Positions 1 to 6,799 are shown, numbered from the stretch's first letter. The stretch is 7,151 bases of DNA from Gammaproteobacteria bacterium (GCA_030430875.1 JAUIKI010000071.1:1-7151); one strand, 5' to 3'. Notes: generated by a model from the sequence alone, not told the origin. Translations and numbers: made by a program.

Positions 1-1
1 T

Positions 2-2368
2 GATGCAAAACGTGGTGCTCAGTTTAAATTACGCAGTATCCCATCACTGGAATATGGCATGTCGCCGTTGGAAATTTGGTGTAACGAAGCGCAGGAACGC
101 TACGTGATTGCAATTGAGATCTCTGCTCTGGAACAATTTAAAGCAATTTGTCGTCGAGAACGATGTCCTTTTGCAGTAGTGGGTGATGTGCTAGATGAAG
201 CGACATTAACGGTTCACGATGAGCAATTCGACAACCATCCCGTTGATATCCCCATGGGATTATTATTTGCCAACACGCCCAAGTTAACGCGACAATTTAA
301 CCGTTTTGTCGACACTAGCGTTGATTCTCAGGGTCCACTATCATCAGATAACTTTGAAGTAGTTGTCAGAAACATATTAAGTTTTCCAGCGGTTGCTAGT
401 AAATTATTTTTAATTACCATTGGCGATCGTTCAGTGACAGGCTTGGTTGCGCGTGATCAGTTAGTCGGACCGTGGCAAGTCCCTGTAGCAGATGTCGCAG
501 TGACTGCTACATCGTTCAATGATTATGTGGGTGAAGCCATGGCTGTGGGTGAGCGACCACCTATTGCCTTATTAAACCCAGCTGCTTCAGCACGCATGGC
601 TGTTGGTGAAGCAATCACAAATATTGCTGCTGCAAAAATCAAACAGTTATCAGATGTTAAGCTTTCTGCCAATTGGATGGCGTCTCCTAATGATTTACAT
701 GAGAATCAAGCGCTCTATGATGCTGTCTATGCAGTTGGTATGGAGCTTTGTCCAACGTTGGGGTTGACTATTCCTGTTGGTAAAGATTCATTATCAATGA
801 AAACCAAATGGCAAGATGGAGCTGAGACTCAGGAGGTTATTTCTCCGTTGTCTGTCGTGATTACAGCTGCTGCACCTGTTCAAGATATACGTAAAACATT
901 AACGCCGCAATTGCAGCTTGATCAAGGCAAGACAGAATTATTCTTAATTGATTTAGGGCTTAAAAAAAATCGGCTTGGTGGCTCTGTATTGCTGCAAACT
1001 CAGAAAAAGATAGGTCACATCACACCCGATGTTGATGATGCAGAAAAATTAAAACAGTTTTTTAGATTCATTCAGGTTTTAAATACACACAATTTATTGC
1101 TGGCCTATCACGATCGTTCAGATGGTGGGTTGTTTGTCAGTTTATGTGAAATGGCATTTTCTGGAAATTGTGGTTTGAATATTGCGCTAGATTCGTTACT
1201 CGTTGACAAATCACAGCTATTGTCTGCACTTTTTAATGAAGAGCTTGGTGCAGTAATTCAAGTGTCGAGAGACAATATAATGGATGTTAAAGAGTTAGCT
1301 GATCAGTTTGGCCTAAGTGATGCAATGACGCCACTTGGACATCCAAGCACTGAGAATACAAAACTTAACATTAATTATGACTGCCAATCCATTGCTGATT
1401 TTCATCTCGAACAATTGCTTACTTATTGGAGCGAGCCTTCTTATCAAATACAACGCATGCGCGACAATCCACAGTGTGCCGATGCAGAATTTGATTATGT
1501 AACAAAGCAAACCTCTCGACTCGGTCTAAATGAGTTGGTTCAACTTACGTTTGATTGTAATGATGACATTTCAATGCCATACATTAATAAGACGCGGCCC
1601 AAAGTGGCGATTTTGCGTGAACAGGGCGTCAATGGCCATATTGAAATGGCAGCTGCATTTGATCGTGCAAAGTTTGATTGCGTTGACGTGCACATGACCG
1701 ATTTGTTAACTGAGTCAGTTGATTTGGCTGAGTTTAAAGGCTTGGCCGTTTGTGGTGGATTCTCTTATGGTGATGTGCTGGGTGCAGGTGGTGGTTGGGC
1801 AAAAACAATTTTATTTAACAATCAATTACGCGATCAATTCTCACAATTTTTTCAACGCCAAGATACTTTTACATTAGGTGTTTGTAATGGTTGCCAAATG
1901 CTTTCTCAATTGCAGTCATTAATTCCTGGTACAGATTTTTGGCCACGTTTTGTGCGTAATACATCTGAACAATTTGAAGCACGATTTAGTTTAGTTGAAA
2001 TTCTTGATTCACCATCAATTTTGCTGCAAGGAATGGCAGGTTCAAGATTACCAATTACATGTGCGCATGGAGAAGGGCGTGTGGAATTTTTATCTGAAAA
2101 CAATCAACAATCACTATTAGCATCACAATTAGTTTCCATGGCATTTATTGATCATACCGGTGAATCAACTGAACAGTATCCTGAAAACCCCAATGGTTCT
2201 GTGCAAGGAATGACTGGTTTTACGTCGATAGATGGCCGGGTAACTATTATGATGCCTCATCCTGAGCGCGTGTTTCGCACAGTGCAGCATTCATGGCATC
2301 CTAGCACTTGGCAAGAAGATGCGCCATGGATTAGGCTGTTTCGTAATGCGCGTCGTTGGGTAAATTAA
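2..2368 (+). CDS. purL: Phosphoribosylformylglycinamidine synthase (FGAM synthase), C-terminal part; 5' end outside window
   Basis: PurL makes FGAM from FGAR, glutamine and ATP, the fourth step of cytosolic de novo purine synthesis. The frame is open from base 2 to the TAA at 2366-2368 (788 codons), so the ATG at 59 is internal and the true start lies left of the window. The enterobacterial enzyme is about 1295 aa, so roughly the last 60% is present. Visible in order are the motif GMSPLEIWCNEAQERYV (ATG at 59), the first AIRS-type C-terminal region (GDRSVTGLVARDQLVGPWQV), and LTIPVGKDSLSMKTKWQ. The second AIRS-like half follows with YHDRSDGGLFVSLCEMAFSG. From about base 1600 there is a class I glutamine amidotransferase domain: REQGVNGHIEMA, CGGFSYGDVLGAGGGWAK, nucleophile Cys in GVCNGCQ (codon 1883-1885), and His/Glu of MMPHPERVFR (codons 2258-2260 and 2264-2266). 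All catalytic residues visible here are intact. It probably forms an operon with the Nif3-like gene 22 nt downstream. Identification is very secure. Confidence 0.98.
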   Translation, partial: DAKRGAQFKLRSIPSLEYGMSPLEIWCNEAQERYVIAIEISALEQFKAICRRERCPFAVVGDVLDEATLTVHDEQFDNHPVDIPMGLLFANTPKLTRQFNRFVDTSVDSQGPLSSDNFEVVVRNILSFPAVASKLFLITIGDRSVTGLVARDQLVGPWQVPVADVAVTATSFNDYVGEAMAVGERPPIALLNPAASARMAVGEAITNIAAAKIKQLSDVKLSANWMASPNDLHENQALYDAVYAVGMELCPTLGLTIPVGKDSLSMKTKWQDGAETQEVISPLSVVITAAAPVQDIRKTLTPQLQLDQGKTELFLIDLGLKKNRLGGSVLLQTQKKIGHITPDVDDAEKLKQFFRFIQVLNTHNLLLAYHDRSDGGLFVSLCEMAFSGNCGLNIALDSLLVDKSQLLSALFNEELGAVIQVSRDNIMDVKELADQFGLSDAMTPLGHPSTENTKLNINYDCQSIADFHLEQLLTYWSEPSYQIQRMRDNPQCADAEFDYVTKQTSRLGLNELVQLTFDCNDDISMPYINKTRPKVAILREQGVNGHIEMAAAFDRAKFDCVDVHMTDLLTESVDLAEFKGLAVCGGFSYGDVLGAGGGWAKTILFNNQLRDQFSQFFQRQDTFTLGVCNGCQMLSQLQSLIPGTDFWPRFVRNTSEQFEARFSLVEILDSPSILLQGMAGSRLPITCAHGEGRVEFLSENNQQSLLASQLVSMAFIDHTGESTEQYPENPNGSVQGMTGFTSIDGRVTIMMPHPERVFRTVQHSWHPSTWQEDAPWIRLFRNARRWVN

Positions 2369-2390
2369 GTGAAACGATATTGGAGAATTT

Positions 2391-2702
2391 ATGTATAAAT
2401 GTTGGTTTTATGTGCCTGAATCTCATCTTGAAGCTGTTAAAGAGGCACTTTTTTCAATTGGTGCAGGGAAAATGGGTCAGTATGATCATTGCAGCTGGCA
2501 AACCAAAGGCATAGGTCAGTTTCGTCCGCTTGAAGGAAGCAAAGCCTTTGTTGGTGAGTTAAATAAAATCACACAAGTTGATGAGTATAAAGTTGAAATG
2601 GTTTGTGAAGATTGGTTGATATCCCAAATAATAGCTGAATTGAGAGCAACGCATCCTTATGAAGAGCCAGCGTTTGATGCCTGGAAGTTAGAAGACTATT
2701 AA
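2391..2702 (+). CDS. Stand-alone Nif3/YqfO-insert-type (PII/CutA-like) protein
   Basis: This is a 103-aa protein. It resembles the PII/CutA-like domain that is inserted in YqfO-type Nif3 proteins and also exists alone in many gammaproteobacteria. The visible support is the N-terminal strand MYKCWFYVPESHLEAVKEALFSIGAGKMG followed by YDHCSWQTKGIGQFRP. The C-terminal hallmark is HPYEEPAFD (residues 88-96). The metal-binding Nif3 core (histidine/glutamate-rich halves) is absent, so no dinuclear-metal activity is expected. Biochemical function is not known to me; a small-molecule-sensing or trimeric scaffold role is inferred only from the fold. GGAG at 2382-2385 sits 5 nt before the ATG and fixes the start. 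It lies 22 nt behind purL on the same strand, so co-transcription is likely. Family assignment is good, function open. Confidence 0.85.
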   Translation: MYKCWFYVPESHLEAVKEALFSIGAGKMGQYDHCSWQTKGIGQFRPLEGSKAFVGELNKITQVDEYKVEMVCEDWLISQIIAELRATHPYEEPAFDAWKLEDY

Positions 2703-2769
2703 TGCAATGGTCTCTAATACTGAGTGATGGTCGATCGAGATAAAATATCACTATGTTCTCTGGTGAAAA

Positions 2770-3309
2770 CTATGACTTGAACCGCTTAATGTCTTTGGTT
2801 CGTAATGGAAACTCATTGAGTTTTCGATCAGAAAAATAAAATTTTAACGTTTCTTTCACCGTTGGAAATGCAATATCCTCCCATGGAATATCTTTTTCAG
2901 CAAATAAAGCAACGTCTAGACTTTCTTGTCCAGCATAAAAATCTAGATCTATGAGGGTTGCACGATAAAACAAATGTACTTGGTTGATGTGAGCAACATT
3001 TATTAATGTATATAGCTCTTGGATATCAATCTTAGCATTGGCTTCCTCGGTTGTTTCTCGGATGGCTGCCTCCAGTGTAGTTTCATCATTTTCCATGAAT
3101 CCTGCAGGCAAAGTCCAGTAGCCAAGCTGTGGTTCAATTGCACGTTTGCATAATAAAACTTTGTTATCATAGGTGGGCAGTGATCCAGCAACAATACGTG
3201 GATTTTGATAATGAATAACGGAACATTGTCCGCAGACAAAGCGTTCGCGATTGTCTCCTTCTGGAATGATGAGGCCGACAGAGTGCCCACATTGACTACA
3301 ATATTTCAT
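2770..3309 (-). CDS. Zinc-ribbon Nudix hydrolase
   Basis: This 179-aa Nudix (nucleoside diphosphate-X) hydrolase has an N-terminal zinc ribbon with Cys pairs C4/C7 (YCSQC) and C26/C29 (VCGQC). QNPRIVAG follows, a segment typical of the zinc-ribbon Nudix group that includes plant ADP-ribose/FAD pyrophosphatases and bacterial relatives. The Nudix box spans about residues 70-92: G70, E76, R84-E85 and E88-E89 are present, but the usual glycine after EE-x is Asn91. The metal-binding glutamates are intact, so activity is expected. The substrate cannot be read from sequence; FAD, NADH or ADP-ribose are candidates from the family. The ATG (3307-3309) is preceded on its strand by AAGAAG, a weak ribosome site. 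It is convergent with the Nif3-like gene (67 nt between stops) and divergent from the NudL-type gene. Confidence 0.9.
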   Translation of the reverse strand: MKYCSQCGHSVGLIIPEGDNRERFVCGQCSVIHYQNPRIVAGSLPTYDNKVLLCKRAIEPQLGYWTLPAGFMENDETTLEAAIRETTEEANAKIDIQELYTLINVAHINQVHLFYRATLIDLDFYAGQESLDVALFAEKDIPWEDIAFPTVKETLKFYFSDRKLNEFPLRTKDIKRFKS

Positions 3310-3528
3310 ATCACTATCTTCTTTAAAATGGTCAATTCCAATGATGGTAGAATACTATCATATTTTAGCAGTTAGACAGATGGCTTTAACTGCAAAGGTT
3401 ACAACTTACTAAATTTTAGCACATTGGTTGATGTTTCCTCTGTCTGATTTCAGATAAGTCATGATATGAATTATTATTCTTCTGGGTACGTTGCATTTCA
3501 CTCCTCTTTTTGTAATAGTTTAAGAAGA

Positions 3529-3534
3529 TATAAT
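3529..3534 (+). promoter_or_regulatory. Probable -10 box of the NudL-type gene
   Basis: TATAAT is a perfect sigma-70 -10 hexamer, 28 nt before the ATG at 3563, followed by a run of seven T. At 16-18 nt upstream there is only a T-rich stretch (3505-3512), so the -35 match is poor. The implied leader is only about 20 nt. This is inferred from sequence alone. Confidence 0.5.
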
Positions 3535-3562
3535 TTTTTTAATACACCAGAAAGTAACATTG

Positions 3563-4162
3563 ATGAATGACCAGCGTATTATTACGATGATAACCAAGCG
3601 TCTCGAGGACTACCAACCTCGAATATTGCCAATGGAAATGCCATTAGCAAGTGTGTTAATTCCATTGCATTTAACAGAAAATTCTTTAAATATCATTTTA
3701 ACAGTGCGTTCGAAATCGCTTACCACACATAGAGGTCAGGTTGCCTTTCCAGGTGGAAAATGTGATAAGCAAGATGAAAACTTACAAGCCACCGCGCTTC
3801 GTGAAAGCCAAGAAGAGATTGATCTTTCACCACTGCGTGTGAAAATATTAGGCCAAACAGATCAAGTGATTTCTCGCTATGGATTTAAAGTGACACCTTT
3901 TGTGGGTTTGATCGAAGGCGAGTTAACATTAAAAGCAGAGCCGGCTGAATTGGATGCAATTTTTCATGTGCCATTGAATTATTTTTTGGATAAAAACAAT
4001 ATGTCGATCGATGAATTATCTTATGTGGGTGGTACATGGGCTGCGCCACGTTATTGTTTTCAAGGGTATGACATTTGGGGTTTGACTGCTTGGATGATAG
4101 CTGATTTCCTTAATGCAACATTGGATGCAGATATTCCAGTCCGTATGCCGGCGTTTAGATAA
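3563..4162 (+). CDS. CoA diphosphatase-type Nudix hydrolase (NudL/YeaB-like)
   Basis: This 199-aa protein is close in length to E. coli NudL (192 aa). The family is known or predicted to cleave coenzyme A and its derivatives to 4'-phosphopantetheine and 3',5'-ADP in the cytosol. The UPF0035/CoA signature upstream of the Nudix box is clear at about residues 46-65: LTVRS, then THRGQVAFPGG. The box follows at about 65-88 (GKCDKQDE, then ALRESQEEIDL), with the one-residue-longer first spacing usual in this subfamily. The conserved box glycine is Asp87 here, while R80-E81 and E84-E85 are kept. I chose the ATG at 3563, 8 nt after a weak GAAAG; an in-frame TTG directly before it (3560) is a less likely start. 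A perfect TATAAT lies just upstream. The gene is divergent from the zinc-ribbon Nudix gene, and a strong AT-rich hairpin follows it. The symbol is left blank because orthology was not tested. Confidence 0.92.
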   Translation: MNDQRIITMITKRLEDYQPRILPMEMPLASVLIPLHLTENSLNIILTVRSKSLTTHRGQVAFPGGKCDKQDENLQATALRESQEEIDLSPLRVKILGQTDQVISRYGFKVTPFVGLIEGELTLKAEPAELDAIFHVPLNYFLDKNNMSIDELSYVGGTWAAPRYCFQGYDIWGLTAWMIADFLNATLDADIPVRMPAFR

Positions 4163-4204
4163 CAGATGTTGTAATTAGTAATACTGTGGTTATAAAAAAT
4201 AGTC

Positions 4205-4237
4205 TTACCAGAAAAATAAACATTATTTTTTTGGTAA
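4205..4237. terminator. 15-bp AT-rich hairpin after the NudL-type gene; possible terminator or regulatory dyad
   Basis: Bases 4205-4219 pair with 4223-4237 across a 3-base loop (ACA): ttacc/ggtaa at the base, then A-T, one G-T wobble, and an eight-pair A/T arm. It starts 43 nt after the NudL-type stop and ends 59 nt before the lipoprotein ATG. A T-rich run lies inside the 3' arm rather than after it, so it is not a textbook intrinsic terminator. It may still stop transcription, stabilise a 3' end, or bind a protein as an operator. Confidence 0.5.
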
Positions 4238-4259
4238 TTAATGCATTGAAATTTAAATT
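4231..4259 (+). promoter_or_regulatory. Possible promoter of the lipoprotein gene
   Basis: A -35-like TTGGTA (4231-4236) and a -10-like TAAATT (4254-4259) are spaced by exactly 17 nt, each matching four of six consensus bases. The -35 overlaps the 3' arm of the upstream hairpin, which would couple the hairpin to expression if real. In such AT-rich DNA chance matches are common. Confidence 0.25.
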
Positions 4260-4296
4260 AATGGGTCCAAAGTGTAGACCACGACAGGAGAAATAA

Positions 4297-4914
4297 ATGA
4301 AAAATTATCGCATAGTAATTCTGGCCGGCTTGATTTCATTAATGTTAGGTTGTCAGATGACAGACTCACCAACAACCATTGCTGAAAAATTTTGGGAGGG
4401 AGTGGTGACTCATAACCTTGAACAATCCAAGCAGTTAAGTACTCATGATAGCTATGGGCTATTAAAAAAACTACCCAATCTCCCTGAAGATTTAGTTATT
4501 AGTTTTGGGGATGAAGTGATTACTGATAACAAGGCTCGAGTTGAAACTATTTTATCATGGAGCACACAGGTTGATGAAGAAAGTACGACACAGTCCATTC
4601 AATTACAAACTAACTTAGTGAATGTTGAAAATGTTTGGAAGGTTGACGTTGATGATACGATGACAGCATTGCTTGCAGCGCCACTTGGGCAATCATTTGT
4701 CGATATAAAAGAAGAGTTAGGTAAGGCGTTGATGGAAGGATCTGACCTTTTTAAAGAGTTAATTGAAGAAGGTGCGAAAGAGCTTGGTAAGACAATGTCT
4801 GATGGTTTGAAAGAATTCAATAAGCAAATGCAAGAGATGTTGGATGAGTTGAAAAAAGAGCATGAACAAGAGCAAAGACAACCAAAACCAAATACAGAGG
4901 GTGAGTTAATTTAG
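4297..4914 (+). CDS. Predicted lipoprotein with NTF2-like N-terminal region and charged helical tail
   Basis: This is a 205-aa predicted envelope protein. Its signal peptide has a basic start (MKNYR), a hydrophobic core, and a lipobox-like MLGC with the lipidated Cys at residue 19. The lipobox is slightly off consensus (Met at -3, Leu at -2). Residue +2 is Gln, not Asp, so outer-membrane sorting is expected by the usual rule. Residues about 26-125 (PTTIAEKFWEGVVTHNLEQS, then WKVDVDD) have the pattern of NTF2-like DUF4878-type domains, an assignment from pattern only. Residues about 130-195 are almost entirely charged helix rich in Glu and Lys, probably a coiled coil, ending in a Gln/Pro/Asn-rich tail. 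AGGAG at 4286-4290, 6 nt before the ATG, fixes the start. Its stop is 1 nt from the stop of the opposing gene. Function is unknown. Confidence 0.85.
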   Translation: MKNYRIVILAGLISLMLGCQMTDSPTTIAEKFWEGVVTHNLEQSKQLSTHDSYGLLKKLPNLPEDLVISFGDEVITDNKARVETILSWSTQVDEESTTQSIQLQTNLVNVENVWKVDVDDTMTALLAAPLGQSFVDIKEELGKALMEGSDLFKELIEEGAKELGKTMSDGLKEFNKQMQEMLDELKKEHEQEQRQPKPNTEGELI

Positions 4915-4915
4915 G

Positions 4916-5595
4916 TTAATTTTTCAGTGGCGATTGGCCTTTTTCAAAATGCAAAATGGCGAGATAAGGCGTTATAATAAAAAATGCTTCATTGCTAGTT
5001 TGGGAAAAAAGCACAACATAAATCGTGTCGGGAACGAGGTTATTAATGGGTATATCTTTGTTGTAAAAAACATCGTAGACAAATTCAACCTGGAGAATGT
5101 CATGAGCATCTTCTTGTGAAAAATGATAGTTGCGACCTGACATAGACAGCAATAATTTTTTGTCAAACTGACTCTGCAGTTGTTGAAAAAAATCTTTTTT
5201 CCCTTTAGAAAAAATAGGCCAGTCTTTCTCAAAGCGAGAGGACCACCCTTGATAAAAATCGAACGGTAGTTTGTCGAGATAAAGTGTTTTTTTACCTAGA
5301 GCAACACCGGTGCCACTATAGGATGCAATCGTTGTACTCCCATAAATTTGAGCTGCAACTCGTGAATCAGCGGAAGCGAATTGCGAAGGCCTTGTAGTTT
5401 TATCTAACCAAACAATATCAAAAGGATATTTCTTGAGATAGTAGTGGTCAGTTTCTGAGCAAACGGATTTGCCATTTTGCACAATGACAAAAGGAATACC
5501 TGGTCGACACTGTATGTAGAAATTTCAGCGCTAAAAGCGACTGATGAAAAGACAAAATTAGCACTAAAAAGGATAGCGAATAAAATTTTTTGCAT
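4916..5595 (-). pseudogene. Frameshifted gene for an exported protein of unknown function
   Basis: On the - strand an ATG at 5595 begins a clear Sec signal peptide (MQKILFAILFSANFVFSS, then VAFSAEIS; cleavage near residue 22 or 23). That frame soon turns into unlikely sequence and stops at 5404. The -1 frame is open from 5524 to the TAA at 4916-4918 and gives a coherent 202-residue stretch (CRPGIPFVIVQNGKSVC, ending FEKGQSPLKN). Joining them near 5512 gives AEISTYQCRPGIPF, as if one C had been lost from TACCAGTGT. The repaired protein would be about 226 aa, with two cysteines near the mature N terminus, possibly a disulfide. No ribosome site is obvious before 5595. I do not recognise the family. 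Either it is a young pseudogene or a one-base sequence error; a downstream GTG (5482) would give only a signal-less 188-aa product. Confidence 0.75.
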
Positions 5596-5619
5596 GATGG
5601 CTGTTTTAACCCCATGGTT

Positions 5620-5628
5620 TGTTATACT
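5620..5628 (+). promoter_or_regulatory. Extended -10 promoter of the CrtC/AttH-like gene
   Basis: TGTTATACT is an extended -10 element (TGn followed by TATACT, five of six consensus bases), 35 nt before the ATG at 5664. The -35 region is weak, as is common for extended -10 promoters. It sits in the 68-nt divergent gap. Confidence 0.5.
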
Positions 5629-5651
5629 CTTGGGCATAAATACATTCTCAA
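5621..5651 (-). promoter_or_regulatory. Possible - strand promoter of the exported-protein gene
   Basis: Read on the - strand, TTGAGA (5651-5646, five of six to TTGACA) and TATAAC (5626-5621, five of six to TATAAT) are separated by 19 nt, longer than ideal. The -10 box physically overlaps the opposite-strand -10, so the two promoters should compete. Confidence 0.35.
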
Positions 5652-5663
5652 AAGGACGATCTT

Positions 5664-6734
5664 ATGGCTGTTATCGAAGAAAAACAACCAGCTCAAAAAA
5701 CACAACAAGCACCTCGCATGAAGTCAGACGAACCAGCTCCTTATTCTGCTGAAAAACAAGCACTAAATCAATGTCGATATACCCCTGAGAAAAAAGGTCA
5801 TTATGAATCTTATTTTTTAAGGGCAAATCATCCAACTGAATCTCGAGCATTTTGGATTCGATATACCATTTTTTCTCCCAAAGACAAATCACAAGCAGCT
5901 TTGGGTGAAATTTGGGCGATTTATTTTGATAAAGCAAAAGGAATCACTGCAGTGAAGCAAGAGCTTCCTCTTGAGCAATGTCAATTTAACAAAGAACCGG
6001 TAAACGTCAAGATTTCAGCGTCGACATTAGTTCCTGGCAAACTATCAGGACAGATTGATTTTGACAGCAAAAAAATTGCGTGGCAGTTGAGCTATGATTG
6101 TAATAATAAGCCTGTTTTATTGGTTCCAACAAACTATTTGGAAAGACCTTTCCCGAAAGCTAAAGTAGTTTGCGCCAATCCAAATGCAATATTTTCGGGT
6201 GAATTGATTGTGAATGGTGAAACCATTTCAATTGATGGTTGGATGGGTAGTGAAAATCATAATTGGGGAGAAAAACACACGGATTGTTACGCCTGGACAC
6301 AAGTCGCTGGATTTGATAATGATCCCGATGCATTTTTTGAATGTGCGACAGCTAAAATTCGTATTGGACCTTTTCAAACCCCTTGGATGACACCGATGGT
6401 GCTTCGTGTGCAAGGCCAAGATTATTACTTAAATGGTTTGCTGCAATGTGTGAAAGCCAAAGGGAAATTTGAATTATTTAAATTACTTTTTGATAGCCGT
6501 GCTAATGGTGTTCGAATTCATGGTGAGGTTGTTGGAAATAGAGAAGACTTCGTTGGATTGACTTATTTTAATCCGCCAGGTGGTTCGCACACTTGCTTAA
6601 ATTCAAAATTATCTTCTTGCCAAGTGACGCTAGAAAGAGACGGACAAGAACCGTTGGTACTTTATACGAAACATCGCGCCGCACTGGAAATTATTTCGCC
6701 AAGAAAAGACCATGGTGTTATTGAGGCTGTGTAG
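5664..6734 (+). CDS. CrtC/AttH/tocopherol-cyclase-like (calycin-type) superfamily protein
   Basis: This 356-aa protein has no signal peptide or membrane segment, so it is probably cytosolic. The first ~30 residues are Gln/Pro/Lys-rich and likely disordered. From about residue 46 the pattern HYESYFLRANHP, then AFWIRYTIFSP and GEIWAIYFD, recalls the N-terminal barrel of the carotenoid-hydratase/AttH/tocopherol-cyclase-like superfamily. The middle motif WMGSENHNWGEKH, with N198-H199-N200-W201-G202, matches the HNWG signature of that group; CLNSK at 311-315 lies in the second half. This is recognition by eye, not alignment. Characterised relatives act on hydrophobic or isoprenoid molecules, but no carotenoid or quinone genes are in the window, so the substrate is unknown. 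AAGGA (5652-5656) sits 7 nt before the ATG. It is divergent from the frameshifted exported-protein gene. Confidence 0.6.
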   Translation: MAVIEEKQPAQKTQQAPRMKSDEPAPYSAEKQALNQCRYTPEKKGHYESYFLRANHPTESRAFWIRYTIFSPKDKSQAALGEIWAIYFDKAKGITAVKQELPLEQCQFNKEPVNVKISASTLVPGKLSGQIDFDSKKIAWQLSYDCNNKPVLLVPTNYLERPFPKAKVVCANPNAIFSGELIVNGETISIDGWMGSENHNWGEKHTDCYAWTQVAGFDNDPDAFFECATAKIRIGPFQTPWMTPMVLRVQGQDYYLNGLLQCVKAKGKFELFKLLFDSRANGVRIHGEVVGNREDFVGLTYFNPPGGSHTCLNSKLSSCQVTLERDGQEPLVLYTKHRAALEIISPRKDHGVIEAV

Positions 6735-6764
6735 TTCAGTTGTTTTATAATTGTCACTTTGGTT

Positions 6765-6799
6765 GGTCAATAAAGCAGCGTTTTATTATTTTATTGACC
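6765..6799. terminator. 10-bp inverted repeat after the CrtC/AttH-like gene; probable hairpin terminator
   Basis: GGTCAATAAA (6765-6774) is perfectly repeated inverted at 6790-6799, with a 15-nt T-rich loop, 30 nt after the stop at 6734. An alternative shorter stem AATAAA with 6782-6787 would leave a T-rich stretch 3' of it, closer to an intrinsic terminator. The full stem has no T-run behind it, so its role is uncertain. Confidence 0.45.

Noticed and set aside
2723..2752. Possible hairpin AGTGAT/ATCACT between the convergent Nif3-like and Nudix genes
   Set aside because: Only 6 bp with an 18-nt loop and no T-run; too weak to call a terminator.
3003..3290. Long - strand open frame overlapping the zinc-ribbon Nudix gene
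   Set aside because: It lies entirely inside a well-supported Nudix gene in another frame and its protein has no recognisable pattern.
3374..3445. Seven-base inverted repeat AGACAGA/TCTGTCT in the divergent Nudix gap
   Set aside because: Arms are short and about 60 nt apart; expected by chance.
4240..4249. AATGCATTGA shared with 6866-6875 in another intergenic region
   Set aside because: A 10-mer containing a common AT-rich palindrome; two copies in 7 kb with differing flanks is weak evidence for an operator.
5519..5525. Heptamer AAATTTC on the - strand near the frameshift, resembling a -1 slippery site
   Set aside because: It is in the wrong register: codons AAT and TTC belong to the downstream frame, not to the signal-peptide frame, so a canonical -1 slip cannot occur there.
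5477..5752. + strand open frame across the divergent region
   Set aside because: It runs antisense to the signal peptide and overlaps the start of the CrtC/AttH-like gene, which has a good ribosome site; the protein looks random.
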